This document shows positions 1 through 11,790 of a stretch of 64,000 bases of DNA, piece after piece. A program made the translations under genes and the position numbers. The DNA comes from Lucifuga dentata. Its lineage: Eukaryota > Chordata > Actinopteri > Ophidiiformes > Bythitidae. The stretch lies in contig VXCM01000066.1 in the NCBI GenBank assembly GCA_014773175.1, positions 222,539-286,538 on the forward strand. The letters run 5' to 3'. The notes under the pieces were generated by a model. That model saw only the letters and a list, made by a program, of their open reading frames with translations, searched no databases and was not told the DNA's origin. Every line of letters starts with the position of its first letter. Positions within the stretch are counted from its first letter, which is position 1.

Positions 1-885
1 TTCATTGATCGTTAGCCAATGACTGAAAATGTTCTGTCCAATAAAAATGCTTCATATTGCTGACTTGTTTGCTTTTGGCTTTGATTAAAAATGTGATCAA
101 AAAGGCATTTCTGGCATTTGACTGATTTATCTGTTTGAGGTGATCTGTTTTACAATTTGGTAATTCCCATAAACATTCAGAAGTGAAGCCGCTCACGTTC
201 ATGCCTGCTTATGGTCATTACATTTATCGACCATTAGCCTTAATGGCTTTGTTTATCCTTATCGCGTTGTTTGATCAGTGGATGCTGTGTGGAGCATGCG
301 GATGGTGATTATGATGTGAACTTTGACTCATACAATATGAGTGTTTTAGATAAAAAAAAAAACAAAAAAAACTGGCAAACAGGGTCTGTGACAATAAAGG
401 TCAGTTATAATATCTGCAGATGGTGCTGTTTGTGTCATTCCCAGCATTTTTATGAGGATTTGGATGAGATGGAGAGATTTGGCCATGCTTTTATAGTTGC
501 TGTAGCCAGACTTAAACATAACAGATCCATAAATAAGTAAAAATAAAATAAATATAACAAACTGTAAGTGATTTTTTGGGGGTGTTTTGTGGGCTCAAAT
601 GTATCCTAATGCTGCAAATACACACAGCAACCATATCACACTTTCCAAATAAGAAAACTGTGATAATGTGTGAAATAAAAGTCTGAGCTAAAATCACTTT
701 CAGTTCAATGAATAACAATTTGGTCAATATTAAATGAACAGCTAACAACTCTGTTTTTAACTTCTGCAGTTCTTTTCTGAAAATAGCATTTCCTGGTATC
801 AGTCACCGTGTTCTAATAAAAAAACAAAAACCCACTGGTGCTGCTTATTTTCTGCTCCATTTTCTTCATCAACAAGGCCCTTGGC

Positions 886-931
<46 letters not shown>

Positions 932-1594
932 ACAATACACGCTTTCCACAAACAATTTGCCATATCCTAAAGCCCATCCCATCCTCGCATCAACCATCAT
1001 CTTCAGCTTTTATGGTTTTACGGCCCTCCACTTCATTTCTGCTGACTCGGGTTTAACGGGATGACCTCGTGCTTCCTGACAAGCTGAATTATTCTGAATC
1101 ATTTCACTTAAGGGCCCAGATGCTACTTGTCTGTTGCCCTCCATTGAAAGGGCAATTAAGGCAGAATGGTGCCTTCTAAATACCCCCTACTTTCCGCATG
1201 AGCAGGTACATCTCCTTATCTGCATCTCTGTCATGATGTCAAGCATCAGCGCCATCACCGACGCTGCTTCTTTCTTGCCGTCACCTTCGTCAGAAATGTT
1301 GTGTCTGTCTCAGTGTGGAGCCTGAATATGAGGGAGCTAGACATCTGGCTACGCAGCACCTCCTTTATCTGTTTGGAAAAGATCCTTGGAGAATCTGCAT
1401 GTCCAAAGATGTGGTTCTTAAATGAAGAGGACACGAGGAAACTACGTTTGGTGTTTGCTTGTTTTGACTGAGATTTTCCTGTTGGTCTTTGAGTTTATTC
1501 GAAGCTTCAACCTGTCATGGTACATTGAACGCATCGCCATTTTTTCTGCTGAACTTCCTTTGCCTCCACGGTATCCATGACATGAACCAAAGAG
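1..1594. other. Upstream intergenic DNA, no gene seen
   Basis: AT-rich sequence with no convincing coding exon. Open frames here are short, lack recognisable domains and are not bounded by coherent splice sites. It holds one CA microsatellite. The last few hundred bases probably contain the promoter and 5' UTR of the GPCR that starts at 1595, but I cannot place a start site. Confidence 0.6.
886..930. repeat. (AC)n microsatellite
   Basis: About 22 uninterrupted AC units, followed by a slightly degenerate CA-rich tail. Confidence 0.95.
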
Positions 1595-2663
1595 ATGCAT
1601 GTAGCTGGTAAAGATTACGTCGCTCTGACCGTCTACTGCTTCACCTTCCTGCTGGGCCTTCCCGCCAACCTGCTCGTCCTGTTTGTCTACGTGCGTAAGG
1701 CCCAAAAACGTGGCGCTACACCCAACGTGGTCTACGCCCTCAACCTGTGCGTGGCCAACCTGGCCCTTGTGGCCTGGCTGCCGGTCAAGGCCCTGGAGAC
1801 TTTGCTTCAGGACTGGAGGCTGCCACCGCCCGTCTGCCCCGTTTACAGCTTCTTCCTCTTCTCCTCTCTCTACGGCAGCTGCCTCTTCCTCACCGCCGTG
1901 ACGGTAGGGCGATACCTCAGCATCGCATTTCCGATCATCTACAAGCGGTATCGCTGTGCTCGCACTTCTTGCTTCATCAGCGCCGCCCTGTGGGCCATAG
2001 TGTTTTTACACTTGGGCATTGGCCTGGTGGCTGAAGGGGGGGTTTACTTTGTTTCCAGCAAGGATGACAATTTGGCGTGCTTTGACCACTTCAATGCCTC
2101 TCAGCTGGATGTTCTGCTGCCTCTGCGCTTGGAGATGGCCATCTTTCTATACCTTCTGCCTCTAACGGTGATGTCATTTTGCACTTTGCGTTGTGTTATC
2201 CTGGTGTGGCGCTCAAATTTGCCTCTTTTGGGGAAGAGGAGGGTTCTGGCTGTGGCTGTCTCCACACTGGCTGTGTTCGTGGTGTGCTACGCCCCCTACA
2301 ACGCCTCGCACGTTGTGGGGTTTGTGATAAAGGACAATGTTTTGTGGAGGNTGCTACGCCCCCTACAACGCCTCGCACGTTGTGGGGTTTGTGATAAAGG
2401 ACAATGTTTTGTGGAGGACAGAAGCTATGCTGACAAGCTCCTGTAATGTGTTTCTGGAGCCTGTAATCATGCTGCTGCTGTCACCGGCGGTGTCCAGGGG
2501 CATCATGGGAAGAATCTGTGGGCGTGACAGCCAATTCAGCCGGACGGAGGGAGTGCGTCATCGGTGTTACTCCGCCAACCCTGTGGCAAATGTCGGGGCA
2601 GCGCCCACCTTATCTGAGAGAAGCCAGGCTATGGCTGAGGTGATGAAAGTGAGTCAGGAATGA
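1595..2663 (+). CDS. ffar1: Free fatty acid receptor 1-like GPCR, frame broken by an assembly join
   Basis: Single-exon class A GPCR. FFAR1 (GPR40) family members sit in the plasma membrane and couple medium/long-chain fatty acids to G proteins. Seven hydrophobic segments are visible. Diagnostic stretches are YALNLCVANLAL with LPVKALETL in TM2-TM3, GRYLSIAFP at the end of TM3 in place of the DRY motif, and PYNASHVVGF in TM6-TM7, which is typical of the FFAR1/2/3 group. At 2351 a single n separates two identical 66-bp copies (2285-2350 and 2352-2417) that encode the TM6-TM7 region. The extra 67 bp shifts the frame, so an uninterrupted reading stops early at 2446. Counted once, the span is 1002 nt, 333 codons plus stop, normal for the family. 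I read the break as an assembly artefact, not a pseudogene. The YALNL and LP.KA.E motifs favour FFAR1 over FFAR2/3; a fish-specific paralogue is possible. Confidence 0.82.
2285..2417. repeat. 66-bp direct copy either side of a single n (assembly join)
   Basis: Positions 2285-2350 and 2352-2417 are identical and separated only by n at 2351. This looks like an unmerged contig overlap. It falls inside the ffar1-like coding region. Confidence 0.9.
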
Positions 2664-3320
2664 GGTCACAGTGGGCGGAGATCAAAAATGAGACACAAGG
2701 ATGTGTTGTTTGTTGTATTGTTGTCTTTGTTTTTGGTTGTGTCTTACTACTAGTGCAGTGGCCATTGAAAATGTGCCTGTTTGGACTAGGCCAGACTTTG
2801 TGGTATGCACTGCAGCCTGCCATAAGTGCCTGTGAAGTGGAGTATATGCTGCCACACACAGAGCGTATCCTGCCACCGCACCCGGAGTGTATCCTGCCAT
2901 GTGGACTACTTTTTACCGGCACAGCTCAATTCAAGAACCACTCATCCAAACAACTTCACACACGTCCTTGGGTCCTGAGCAATGAACCTGCCGAATTTCA
3001 ACTTCATACGGTGCCGGGTTCTAGAGATGTTGGTACCACAAATGGACGGACTGACAGATTTCTGTCTTTATAGTTAGATAGTACTGAGTTGATGCTGGGT
3101 ATTTTATAGTTCTTGTCATAATGTCGTTTTATCAGATTTTAGGGTGCCTTTTTTAACATCTGGCCAGGGACTGCAGATGAAAATTAGCTTTTTGGGCTAA
3201 CTCTGGCTCATTTACAGTTTTCTATTTTACTGTTGATCAATGAGCATTGTCCATGACAAATAAATGAATGAAATGAAATGAAAGGATGAAAACAGAAGAA
3301 GATGACAATCCTCATCATTC

Positions 3321-3353
<33 letters not shown>

Positions 3354-5934
3354 GGGAACCTCTGAGTTTACCTGAAGCTTTTAGTAATCTCTCAACATCT
3401 GCCAATTCTTTTGTAACAAACAGGTGTAATCAGTAATTCCTAATGGCTAGATTCCCTTTTGTCCTGTCATGGTGAGTGTCCTGGAATTGTGTAACATTCA
3501 CTGGCACACCTAGAATGGAACAAAGCCATCATTTATGTTATTAGATACACCTGTGCTTTTCCTTCATATGAGCCAAAATGTCATTTTTCTCTTTAATACA
3601 AGTGTAAAAAAAAACAACAAAAAAACAAAAAACAAAACAAAAAAAAAAAAAANAAAAAAAAAAAAACAGACACAAAACAGACAAAAACTGTTTACAATTT
3701 GGCCCTTTAACAGATGTATTGATATATTCTTTGTTACAGGAATGTCTGAATGAGTTTACGATTTGTTTGTAAAAGAATGAAGACATGGAAGATTATATCT
3801 TCGTTTGCCTGTAAGTGAGCGTCTTAAAAGGCTGAACTTTCTGAGGTTTGGTTTTCATCAAAAAAAAAAAGGCTGAACAGAAGTGCAAAAGGTCAGTTTA
3901 ATGATAAGTTGCTCCCTGGTGTTACTGTTCAAACTGCAATGGCCGTTATAAACTGGAACACACTATGCAAATACAGTAAATAAAGCAAATATAGTAAATA
4001 AAGCAAATAAAGCAAAAACGCTGGGTACAAGCTAAGGTGACATTTGTTTCAGAAATGAATCACACACTTCATTAGATATCTACTTTTACATTAATAGATG
4101 GTTGATTAGCTTTCAGTTCAGTCTGATTTCATTTTGTAAAATCTTCTAACATAAAACTTTTTATGTACAGTAAATAAAATAATAAATAAAGTTTGATTTT
4201 AAGGTGCATTGTCTGGGCTGTTTGTCTTATTATGAGGAATAAATTGCAAAATGTGATATAATGAATTTACACGCAACATAGAAAATCACTTCACTGACCT
4301 TATAACCAACACAATGGCTGATATATTGAAGCTCCTTAGACTCTTTGGTTTCTTATCAGTGATAATATTTCAGCTGTCATTAAACTTTATCTTCACTGAG
4401 AGCAGATCCTTAAGGCTGTGAAGATGTCATATATGTCCAAAACTTACATAAAGAAAAACAGGGAATTAAATGAGTGTGTATATGTACAATACAAATTAAA
4501 AATTAAAAAGGTTGATTTTTTTTTTTTTTTTTTTTTTTTTGGTGCTAAAATGACCAAATAGGTACTGGACATAATTTGTAGACCACAGTTGAGGTTTTGA
4601 GTGGATATGTAGAGTTTCCTGATGACTAAGATTTCAGGATGTGTCTAATATCTGGTGTCTTTTGCTTATTCCTTCTTGTTGACAGATAGGACAGATAAAG
4701 ATATTTATGTAGTCTATAGCTTCATATGGCATTTAGTCATTTCATGTTACAAGTAGCATAACAGTTTTTTTTTTTTAACATCACAGGGCTTTTTTTAAAT
4801 TTTTGGATCAGCAGTATTACATGGCAAAATTTTGCATAAAACCATGCAATGAACATATAGGCAGCTGTTTATTCTCAGCTTCCATAGACTTCCATTTTAT
4901 GAAAGTAGTCATAGTTTAAAGTAGTTTAATAAATAAAGATTGATATATTTTTCCTGTTTGCCATGAATGCCCAGAGCCCATAGACATACTTACAGGTACA
5001 AACTTATGGCATAAAAGGATATTTTCCTCACATTTAGATAAGTTGTTATGCAGTTCTTAACATGAATTTACTGCATGTCTTTAAACTTATATCACCAGTT
5101 AAAAGGTGGATAACACTTTTTCTATAACCATAAAGTGATCCTGTATCCTGTAAGTGATCCTGATGGGTGTGGATGTGATACAAAAACACTCACTGTCAGG
5201 CCACCGTGGATCAGTGTGGCTGCAGACTGAACCAATCTGCTCCTCCAGACACATTTACACAGACCGATTCACCTTTAAAAGGCTTCAGATCAAGCTGGAT
5301 AGCATGTTACCTGTTGTAATGAATCACAGGTAAGTCAGTCTGTCTTCAGTCAGTCTTCCTGCTGCTCTGATGTTGAAGCTATTTTGCTGTTAGGTTGGAA
5401 AAACTTAACATTCTGTAGTTTAATGTGAGAGGAGAAGCTTTAAGGATCTGCGATCATGTTAAATCAGGTTTAATGTTTGTCCCAAGCTTATCCTATTTAG
5501 AATTTTCTTTAAAAAATTTTAAATTGAAGATATAAATTCTTTTACATAAACTTATTATATTTGACAATATGATCAGCCTGTGCTAAATCAGTAAAACCAT
5601 AGTTTTACCACTGGTGATACAGATGCTCAGGAACTCAAAACAAATGAAATCTATGAATGAACAAATATCGTGGTTATACTGAGAAATATTTTTAAATTGT
5701 AATTATTATTGTCTTTTGATTAAAAAATAGATTTTTTTCTTGTTGAAAATATCCCAACCTTGTCCCTTGTGATTTATTACACAAAATGAATCAATGAATC
5801 AACAAATAAAGTATCTAGCCTCCTGCTAGGAAGAAAACATTGCTTTATCTTTAATTTACTGTAAATCCAAGCTTTAATTTTTGAGAATGTAAATCTGAGT
5901 TATACTCACACTTACTGTAACTTCAGTGTTTATC
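2664..5934. other. Intergenic DNA between ffar1-like gene and first MITE copy
   Basis: No coding exon recognised. It contains a candidate polyadenylation signal AATAAA at 3259-3264 for the ffar1-like gene, a (GT)n run at 3322-3352, an A-rich tract with an n at 3653, and a long T run near 4519-4540. Short open frames are antisense or low complexity. Confidence 0.55.
3322..3352. repeat. (GT)n microsatellite
   Basis: About 15 uninterrupted GT units, just downstream of the candidate poly(A) signal of the ffar1-like gene. Confidence 0.95.
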
Positions 5935-6590
5935 TTAAAGGACCATACCATCCATTTTGCATGTTTGAGCCTATTATATTCAATTTTCATACATGTAAGG
6001 TTACTGACAATCATTTCCCAAAGGATAAAGCTGAATTTCAGCTTTCCTGATATTTTGCAAAATCTCTTAATCTTTCAAAATCAAATATTCAAGCAATGCA
6101 CCCACCTTAAAAATCGATGTTTCACCTGCTAATAGTTACGCAGCCGTATGAAGTCATGGTTGTTTAAATTTTTCAATAAAAGCAGGTCTTCTTTTGGGAC
6201 TATATTCCCTGGTGGAGACATACATTCACNTTAAATTTTTCAATAAAAGCAGGTCTTCTTTTGGGACTATATTCCCTGGTGGAGACATACATTCACACTG
6301 TGCTTTTTATTGCGCTTAAATGTTAAAATTACAAAACTACTAAAAAACCCAAATATATGTGTTGTTTGAATGATGGATTATCCTAAGAATTTTTCAAGTA
6401 TCAACAAGTTGATTTTAATAGCGTACCAGAATGAACTGAAACCAATGGTGGTCTGGAAGGTAGGAAAACATTTTTTTTTAACTCACCGTTCCAGTAGTAT
6501 GCTTTGGGAAATGAATGTTACTGACACTAAGTGTATGAAAATTGAATATATTAGGCTCAAACATGCAGATTGGGTGGTATGGTCCTTTAA
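5935..6590. mobile_element. TTAA-bounded foldback MITE, copy 1 (subfamily A)
   Basis: Starts TTAAAGGACCATACC and ends GGTATGGTCCTTTAA, so the ends are an inverted repeat. The match continues inward for some 80 bp, through GCATGTTTGAGCC on the left and GGCTCAAACATGC on the right. TTAA lies at both outer edges. No transposase frame. The interior is shared with the copies at 36752 and 48428. A join duplication (6164-6296) lies inside. Confidence 0.85.
6164..6296. repeat. 66-bp direct copy either side of a single n (assembly join)
   Basis: 6164-6229 and 6231-6296 are identical, with n at 6230. It falls in the interior of MITE copy 1, a multicopy sequence that would be hard to assemble. Confidence 0.9.
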
Positions 6591-6697
6591 GTAAGTCCTT
6601 GTTATTGTTTTCAAAGATGTACTATTTTTATTTATTTATTTATTTATTTATTGTGGTGGGGCCACTTTTTTGGTTACATTTGCATCACAGATTACTC

Positions 6698-6790
6698 CAG
6701 GGGTTCTCAAACTGTAATACATATACCACCAGCAGTACTTTAAATGCCCCCGTTGACTGCTTACTTTAAGCATTCTGCCCTCTGTTGGTC
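6698..6790. mobile_element. Probable hAT-type repeat fragment
   Basis: Begins CAGGGGTTCTCAAACTG, which resembles the conserved tip of Charlie-like hAT elements in vertebrates. It is followed by a stretch similar to one at 52107 (paired GTACCAC-like and GCCCCC motifs). Only one end is clear, so this is a fragment. Confidence 0.4.
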
Positions 6791-7365
6791 ATCAGATAAT
6801 GATGGAGGAATAATCGAGTCTCCATCCTGTCTAATTAGCTGCTAAAATGATGAAACATCTGCCCTTTGCTTTACATCGACGCTTTTTCAACAAAAGTTAT
6901 TACGACACATTTCCAAATACAGGTCACAGAACAATAAGCAGGTTGCCTGGAGATGATGTTTGGAGAGGACGAAGAGCAAAGATTGTGTGGGAAGCTTATT
7001 AAATTTCCGCTATTTATGGTGAGGTAGCAGATATTCACGACATGCATATTAAGTGTAGTCTTGTGATCTGATCAAACACGGTGCTTGCAGAAGGCAAAGC
7101 ATGCTGGCAGTACGCTGCGGGCTCAGACGGAGCGGCTGCACGGCAACGGACAGAATCATTCTTCAAGCTGGTAAAGTAGTTACGCTTTCTATAATTTACA
7201 TGTTCAGAGACTTTGAAAAACTTTTTCTTCTAAACAACAGTAATGGATTAGTTTCTAATATGTATATACATGTTTTAGATTTTTTTTTTTTTTTTTTNTT
7301 TTTTTTTTTTTTTTATTTAGAGATAGATAACATTAACATATTGGACTCCCAAATGAGATGAAGCT

Positions 7366-7774
7366 TTAAAGGACCATACTGGTGATTTTATATGTTTGAG
7401 CCCAATAAATGCAACCCACATACATGTTCCTACCAACCATCCATTCCTACGTTCCTACCAACCATCTCTCAAAAAAGTACTACTGGAGCGGCACATTTTC
7501 GAATTGTTTTTCCAACCTTTCATCCATTAGTTTCAGTTCATTCCACTATGCTAGAAAAACCAACTTGTAGTGACTTGAGACATGGTTGAGATAGGTAAAC
7601 TTGAATTTTAAGGTGGGTGTATCACCTGAAGATGTGACTTTGAAAGATTAGATTATTTGGCAAAATAACACAAATACTAAAATACAGTTTTATGTTTTGG
7701 AAAGTAACTTTATGGATATTTAGGTAGTATTTATCGGGCTCAAACATGCAAAACTACCGGTATGGTCCTTGAAT
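7366..7774. mobile_element. TTAA-type foldback MITE, copy 2 (subfamily B, shortened)
   Basis: Left end TTAAAGGACCATACTGG, right end ACCGGTATGGTCCTTG. It has the same inward inverted repeat (TGTTTGAGCCCAAT / GGGCTCAAACATG) as the other copies. About 400 bp, with part of the usual interior missing and a small local duplication of CCTACCAACCAT. Confidence 0.8.
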
Positions 7775-8030
7775 GATGTTTATAATATTCATGCTGGAAT
7801 ATTTATAATGGCACTTTGTAAAATCTCATGTTTTTGATAAGGAAAAAGGATTTTTTTTTCCTTTTTTTAATTTATCTGGAAAAAATATCTGAATATTTTT
7901 TTGATTGTTTTTTAAAGCTGACATGTTGGAAGTACAAGATTTTTACTTGACAACAGCTTTCTGCCAAAATCTGAATCTGCAAAGCATCATGTGACTAAGC
8001 CTGTTAAATAAGTGTTAGTGGAGTAAGAAG

Positions 8031-8567
8031 CAGAGGTGGGACCAAGTTATTGCTTTGCAAGTCACAAATAAATCTAAGTCTTGTCCCAAGCCAAGATAGA
8101 CAAGTCATGTCATAAGTCAAGTCACAATTCAATACAGACAAGCACAAGTCATTACGTCCTTTGAGTTTAGAATGAGAAACAAGTCATAATGTGCTTTCAT
8201 GGTCGATTTCTACATATTGTGGATTCTTTTATGAATTGCTTTTCAAATAAACTATATGATTTGATGAAACTATACCTAAATATAGTTATTAAAAACCTAA
8301 CATTTGTGTAACTCTATAATGTTTAATCTTTTAACTTGGAAAGACTCGATACTGTCCCCAAACCAAAGATTAAAGTCCAAGTGAAGTCAGAAGTGTTGAG
8401 CTACAAGTCTTGATTATGTCTTGATTCAAATCAGCAAATTTGTGACTTGAGTTCACATTGAGTCTAAGTCACTCAACTCAAGTGGTGGAGTAAAAGTAGA
8501 AAGTAAGGTGCGAGTGCCCTGAAATTGTACTTGAGTAAAAGTACTTAGTTACTTCCAACTACCTCTG
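8031..8567. mobile_element. Probable hAT-type non-autonomous element
   Basis: Starts CAGAGGTGGGA and ends ACTACCTCTG, giving short imperfect terminal inverted repeats. The interior is rich in repeated AAGTCA motifs on the left and a TTGAGTAAAAGTACTTAGTTACTT block on the right, both of which I recognise from dispersed teleost repeats. I see no 8-bp target duplication, so the boundaries are provisional. It ends about 60 bp before the next GPCR. Confidence 0.5.
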
Positions 8568-8630
8568 ATAATCAAACTTTTCTTTTTTTTTTTCAGCATC
8601 TGTGAGAGTCTGTAGAAAGTGGTTGCCATA

Positions 8631-9608
8631 ATGTACAGCCGCCTGTTGCTTTCTGTCTACATCCTCACCTTCCTGATGGGCGTCCCTGCCAACATCCTGG
8701 CGTTTTGCACCTTCTGCCGCAAAGTGCAACGCAAGGCTGCACCGATAGACATCCTCCTCCTCAACCTCACCATCTCTGACCTCATCTTCCTGGCTTTCCT
8801 GCCCTTCAAAATGAAGGAGGCTTCAGATGACATGAACTGGCTGATGCCTTACGCCTTGTGTCCCATCTCCAGTTTCTTTTTCTACGTCACCATCTACAAC
8901 AGCACCCTCCTCCTGACCGCTGTGGGCGTGGAGCGTTACCTGGGCGTCGCCTTCCCCCTCAGGTATTCCCTGTGTCGCAGACCACGCTATGCGGTGATAG
9001 CGGGCGTTCTCTTCTGGGTTGTGACCTCTGTGAACCTCAGCTTCGTCTACATCGTGCCCTGCTTCCAGTGGAGAAAGAGCGCGGACAAAGACTACAACGC
9101 CACCAGCAGCCCCGTTTTGCCTCCCACCACATGCTACCTGGATTTCTCTGAGGAGGAGCTCAACATCGTGCTGCCGCTCCGGTTTGAGCTCTTCTTCATC
9201 CTCTTCTGCATCCCCTTCTTCATCTGCTGCTTCTGCTACGTTAAATTCATCCTCATCCTTTCCCGTCTCCCGAATATTAGTAGACGCCGGCGTCTACGCG
9301 CCATCGGTCTGGCCCTCGGCACCCTGTTGGTGTTCGCCGTCTGTTTTGGGCCGTACAATGCCTCTCATGTTGTGGGGTTTGTCCGACAGGAGAATGAGAG
9401 GTGGAGGAATATGGCTTTGCTCTCCAGCACTTTAAACGCCTGCCTGGATCCTTTAATCTTCTACTTCTCCTCTGCGGCCGTCAGGAGCATGTTGAATCAC
9501 TGTTTCAGGAACATCATGGCGAAGCTATACATCTTAAAGTGTGGAAGGCCTCATTGCTGCCCTCACCTGAGACTCTCCGACCCTAACAAGGAAGAAGCTC
9601 CTCCGTGA
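8631..9608 (+). CDS. Free fatty acid receptor 2/3-like GPCR
   Basis: Intact class A GPCR of 325 aa. FFAR2/FFAR3 sense short-chain fatty acids at the plasma membrane. Seven hydrophobic segments are visible: TM1 near residues 5-27, the NLTISDL TM2 motif, ERYLGVAFP closing TM3, TCYLDFSEEELNIVLPLR in the second loop/TM5 start, and CFGPYNASHVVGF in TM6-TM7. LNACLDPLIFYFSS carries the DPLIFY version of NPxxY. I chose the ATG at 8631; an in-frame GTG twelve bases upstream is not a plausible eukaryotic start. A polypyrimidine tract with CAG ends near 8596, so a 5' UTR intron probably precedes this exon. Tandem with the ffar1-like gene 6 kb upstream on the same strand, as FFAR genes are clustered in mammals. 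FFAR2 and FFAR3 cannot be told apart safely by eye. Confidence 0.88.
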   Translation: MYSRLLLSVYILTFLMGVPANILAFCTFCRKVQRKAAPIDILLLNLTISDLIFLAFLPFKMKEASDDMNWLMPYALCPISSFFFYVTIYNSTLLLTAVGVERYLGVAFPLRYSLCRRPRYAVIAGVLFWVVTSVNLSFVYIVPCFQWRKSADKDYNATSSPVLPPTTCYLDFSEEELNIVLPLRFELFFILFCIPFFICCFCYVKFILILSRLPNISRRRRLRAIGLALGTLLVFAVCFGPYNASHVVGFVRQENERWRNMALLSSTLNACLDPLIFYFSSAAVRSMLNHCFRNIMAKLYILKCGRPHCCPHLRLSDPNKEEAPP

Positions 9609-10019
9609 AAGTTTGGAAGAAAGTATCAATGTAGTGCTTTTATGTATCTGCGTGTTTGTTTTTCAGGCAGAAAATGTGGACAAAATGAGGGTCAAGTAGC
9701 CAATCATTCAATTTTTCACAGTAGTATTATGTAGTTCTGTTTGCTTTAAAGGACTATACTGTTTGACTTTATGTTACTGACAGTCATTTCCCAAAACATA
9801 CTACTGGAACAGTAAATTTTAGAATTGTTCTTCCTACCTTCCAGACTGCCATTGGTTTCACTTCATTCCAGTATGCTATAAAAATGAAACTTGTAGAAAA
9901 GTGAAACATGCTTGAGATAAGTAACCCATCACAGTAAACATGATGTCTAAATTCTCACTTTTTAGTCAAAGTTACTTCATTTAACTGATCCAACATGGAG
10001 CTGCATGGAAGAAAATGTA

Positions 10020-10443
10020 CCACGGAGTCCATATGGAAAATCTGTGTTTTCCATGTAAATCTGGAAATAATCATAAAGTTTGACATCACAAGAAGCTCTT
10101 TGGAACATTGTNTTTCCATGTAAATCTGGAAATAATCATAAAGTTTGACATCACAAGAAGCTCTTTGGAACATTGTCAAATCATGCTGAGATAACTTGGT
10201 CATCAGGTTTTGCACAAACTTGTGAAGTCCATGCCAGCTCAAGTGCATGCTGTCATTAAAGCAAAAGGGGGGCATACCAAATTCTAAGATATTCTGAAAT
10301 TCATGTACATTTTTCAGTTTCAACTTTTCACTCAAATAGTTAAGATGATATTATCATTTGTAGTGAAAAATCTTGTATTAAATTAAAAAAGAATACAAAA
10401 CAGAAGCATTTTCACAGTGGTCTCAGACTTTTGGACCCCACTG
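10020..10443. mobile_element. Tc1/mariner-like non-autonomous element nested in MITE copy 3
   Basis: The host MITE reads GAAAATGTA, is interrupted, then resumes TATGTCTCC, so the insertion is flanked by a TA on each side (10018-10019 and 10444-10445). The right end CTTTTGGACCCCACTG and the left end CCACGGAGTCCATATGG are degenerate inverted copies of each other. The right end resembles the tips of Tc1-like elements in fish. There is no transposase. A join duplication (10048-10176) lies inside and inflates its length by 65 bp. Confidence 0.7.
10048..10176. repeat. 64-bp direct copy either side of a single n (assembly join)
   Basis: 10048-10111 and 10113-10176 are identical, with n at 10112, inside the nested mariner-like element. 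Confidence 0.9.
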
Positions 10444-11248
10444 TATGTCTCCACCAGAGAATATAGTCCCAGGAGGAGAAGATGAGAAATTAAAAATGCC
10501 TTCTATATTTGGATGTGCTAGCAGGTGAAACTATGAATTTTAAGGTGATCTGTCACCTGAACTTTTGATTTTGGAAGGAGGAATAACAATAACAGGAAAA
10601 CTAAAATATCGTTTTATGTTCTGAAAATCGCCGGTGTGATCCTTTAAGCTTCAATATATAAAGCTGAAGTGAATGTTGATGTTATTTCCAGGTTGGTTAA
10701 CGTCATGTTATAGACATCTCAAGAAACCATAAATCTTGAGAATCACTTTAAAATAAGTCACAACTTAAAGCCAGATTATGAAAAAATAGCACATTCTTTC
10801 TCAGAAGAAATATTACATTTATAAGCAATAAAACACACTCATCCTCAGTTTGATACCCTCAGGGGTGTTGACCATTTAGCTTGCTGCAGCTAAACATTGC
10901 TGTATAACTGATGTTACTGAGCCAGTTTACAGACTTCAAGAGTTTCTGTTTGCTATATTTTATTATGTCATACATAAATATTTCAAGGTTTTATCACAAT
11001 AAAACAAGAAGGAAACACAGGGTACCAATTTTTTTCTTACTTCTGCCAAAGAAGTTTTGTTTTCACCAGTTTTTCATTAATTTTGTTTTTTACAGCTTGT
11101 TACTGATCTGTAAAACAATTATAAATCATTTATTAACTCATATTAAAGTCAATAGTTAAAACTTATATGGCTTATAAATGGTGTTATTAAATTTTAATAT
11201 CTAACAGTTAAATGCCTAATATCTGAGTGGGTGTGTATGCAGTACAGG

Positions 11249-11790
11249 TTAAAGGAGCATACCAATGAAGTTGCCTGTTTGAGCCTAATATATGCAACCT
11301 GCATATATGTTACATTACTACCAACCATTTTTCAAAACATACTACTTGAGCGGCAAATATTAGAATTGTTTTTCCTACCTTCCAGATTGCCATTGTTTGA
11401 GTTTATTCCTGTATGCTATTAAAATCAACTTGTGGAGATTTGAAACGCACTTGAGATATGTAATCCATCACAGCAAACCAAGAGTCAAATTTGATTCAAA
11501 TTTTTATAACTTTATGTAACATGTCCAACACGGAGCCTCAGGAAGAAAATGTATATCTCTGCCAGGGAATATAGTCCCACAACAAAACTGCTTTCACTGA
11601 GAAATTAAGAAGTTCTATATTTGGATGTACTGTTAGCAGGCAAAATATTGGATTTTAAGGTGGGTGTAACAGCTAAACATTTGATTTTGAAAGATTAGGG
11701 GACTTGGCAAAATAACAGGAAAACTACAGTATGGTTTTATGTTTTGGAAAATGGCTGTCAGTAATATAACATGTATGCAGGTTTTAAGAT
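11249..11790. mobile_element. TTAA-type foldback MITE, copy 4, right tip missing
   Basis: Left end TTAAAGGAGCATACC followed by the usual CCTGTTTGAGCC stretch. The interior is subfamily B. The right arm is recognisable through ATGTTTTGGAAAATGGCTG and CATGTATGCAGG but ends before the GGTCCTTTAA tip. Confidence 0.75.

Larger units (their letters stand above)
9746..10647. mobile_element. TTAA-type foldback MITE, copy 3, carrying a nested insertion
   Basis: Left end TTAAAGGACTATACTG, right end CCGGTGTGATCCTTTAA. The subfamily B interior is interrupted at 10020-10443 by a separate TA-flanked element. Without it the copy is about 480 bp. Confidence 0.8.

Noticed and set aside
838..1056. Open frame with a Thr/His run
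   Set aside because: It is the translation of the (AC)n microsatellite; no domain and no splice context.
1683..2034. Second and third frames overlapping the ffar1-like gene
   Set aside because: Shadows of the GPCR in other frames; composition is biased and there is no family match.
9955..10335. Reverse-strand open frame of 126 codons
   Set aside because: It lies inside the nested mariner-like element and is lengthened by the join duplication at 10112, which repeats part of the peptide.
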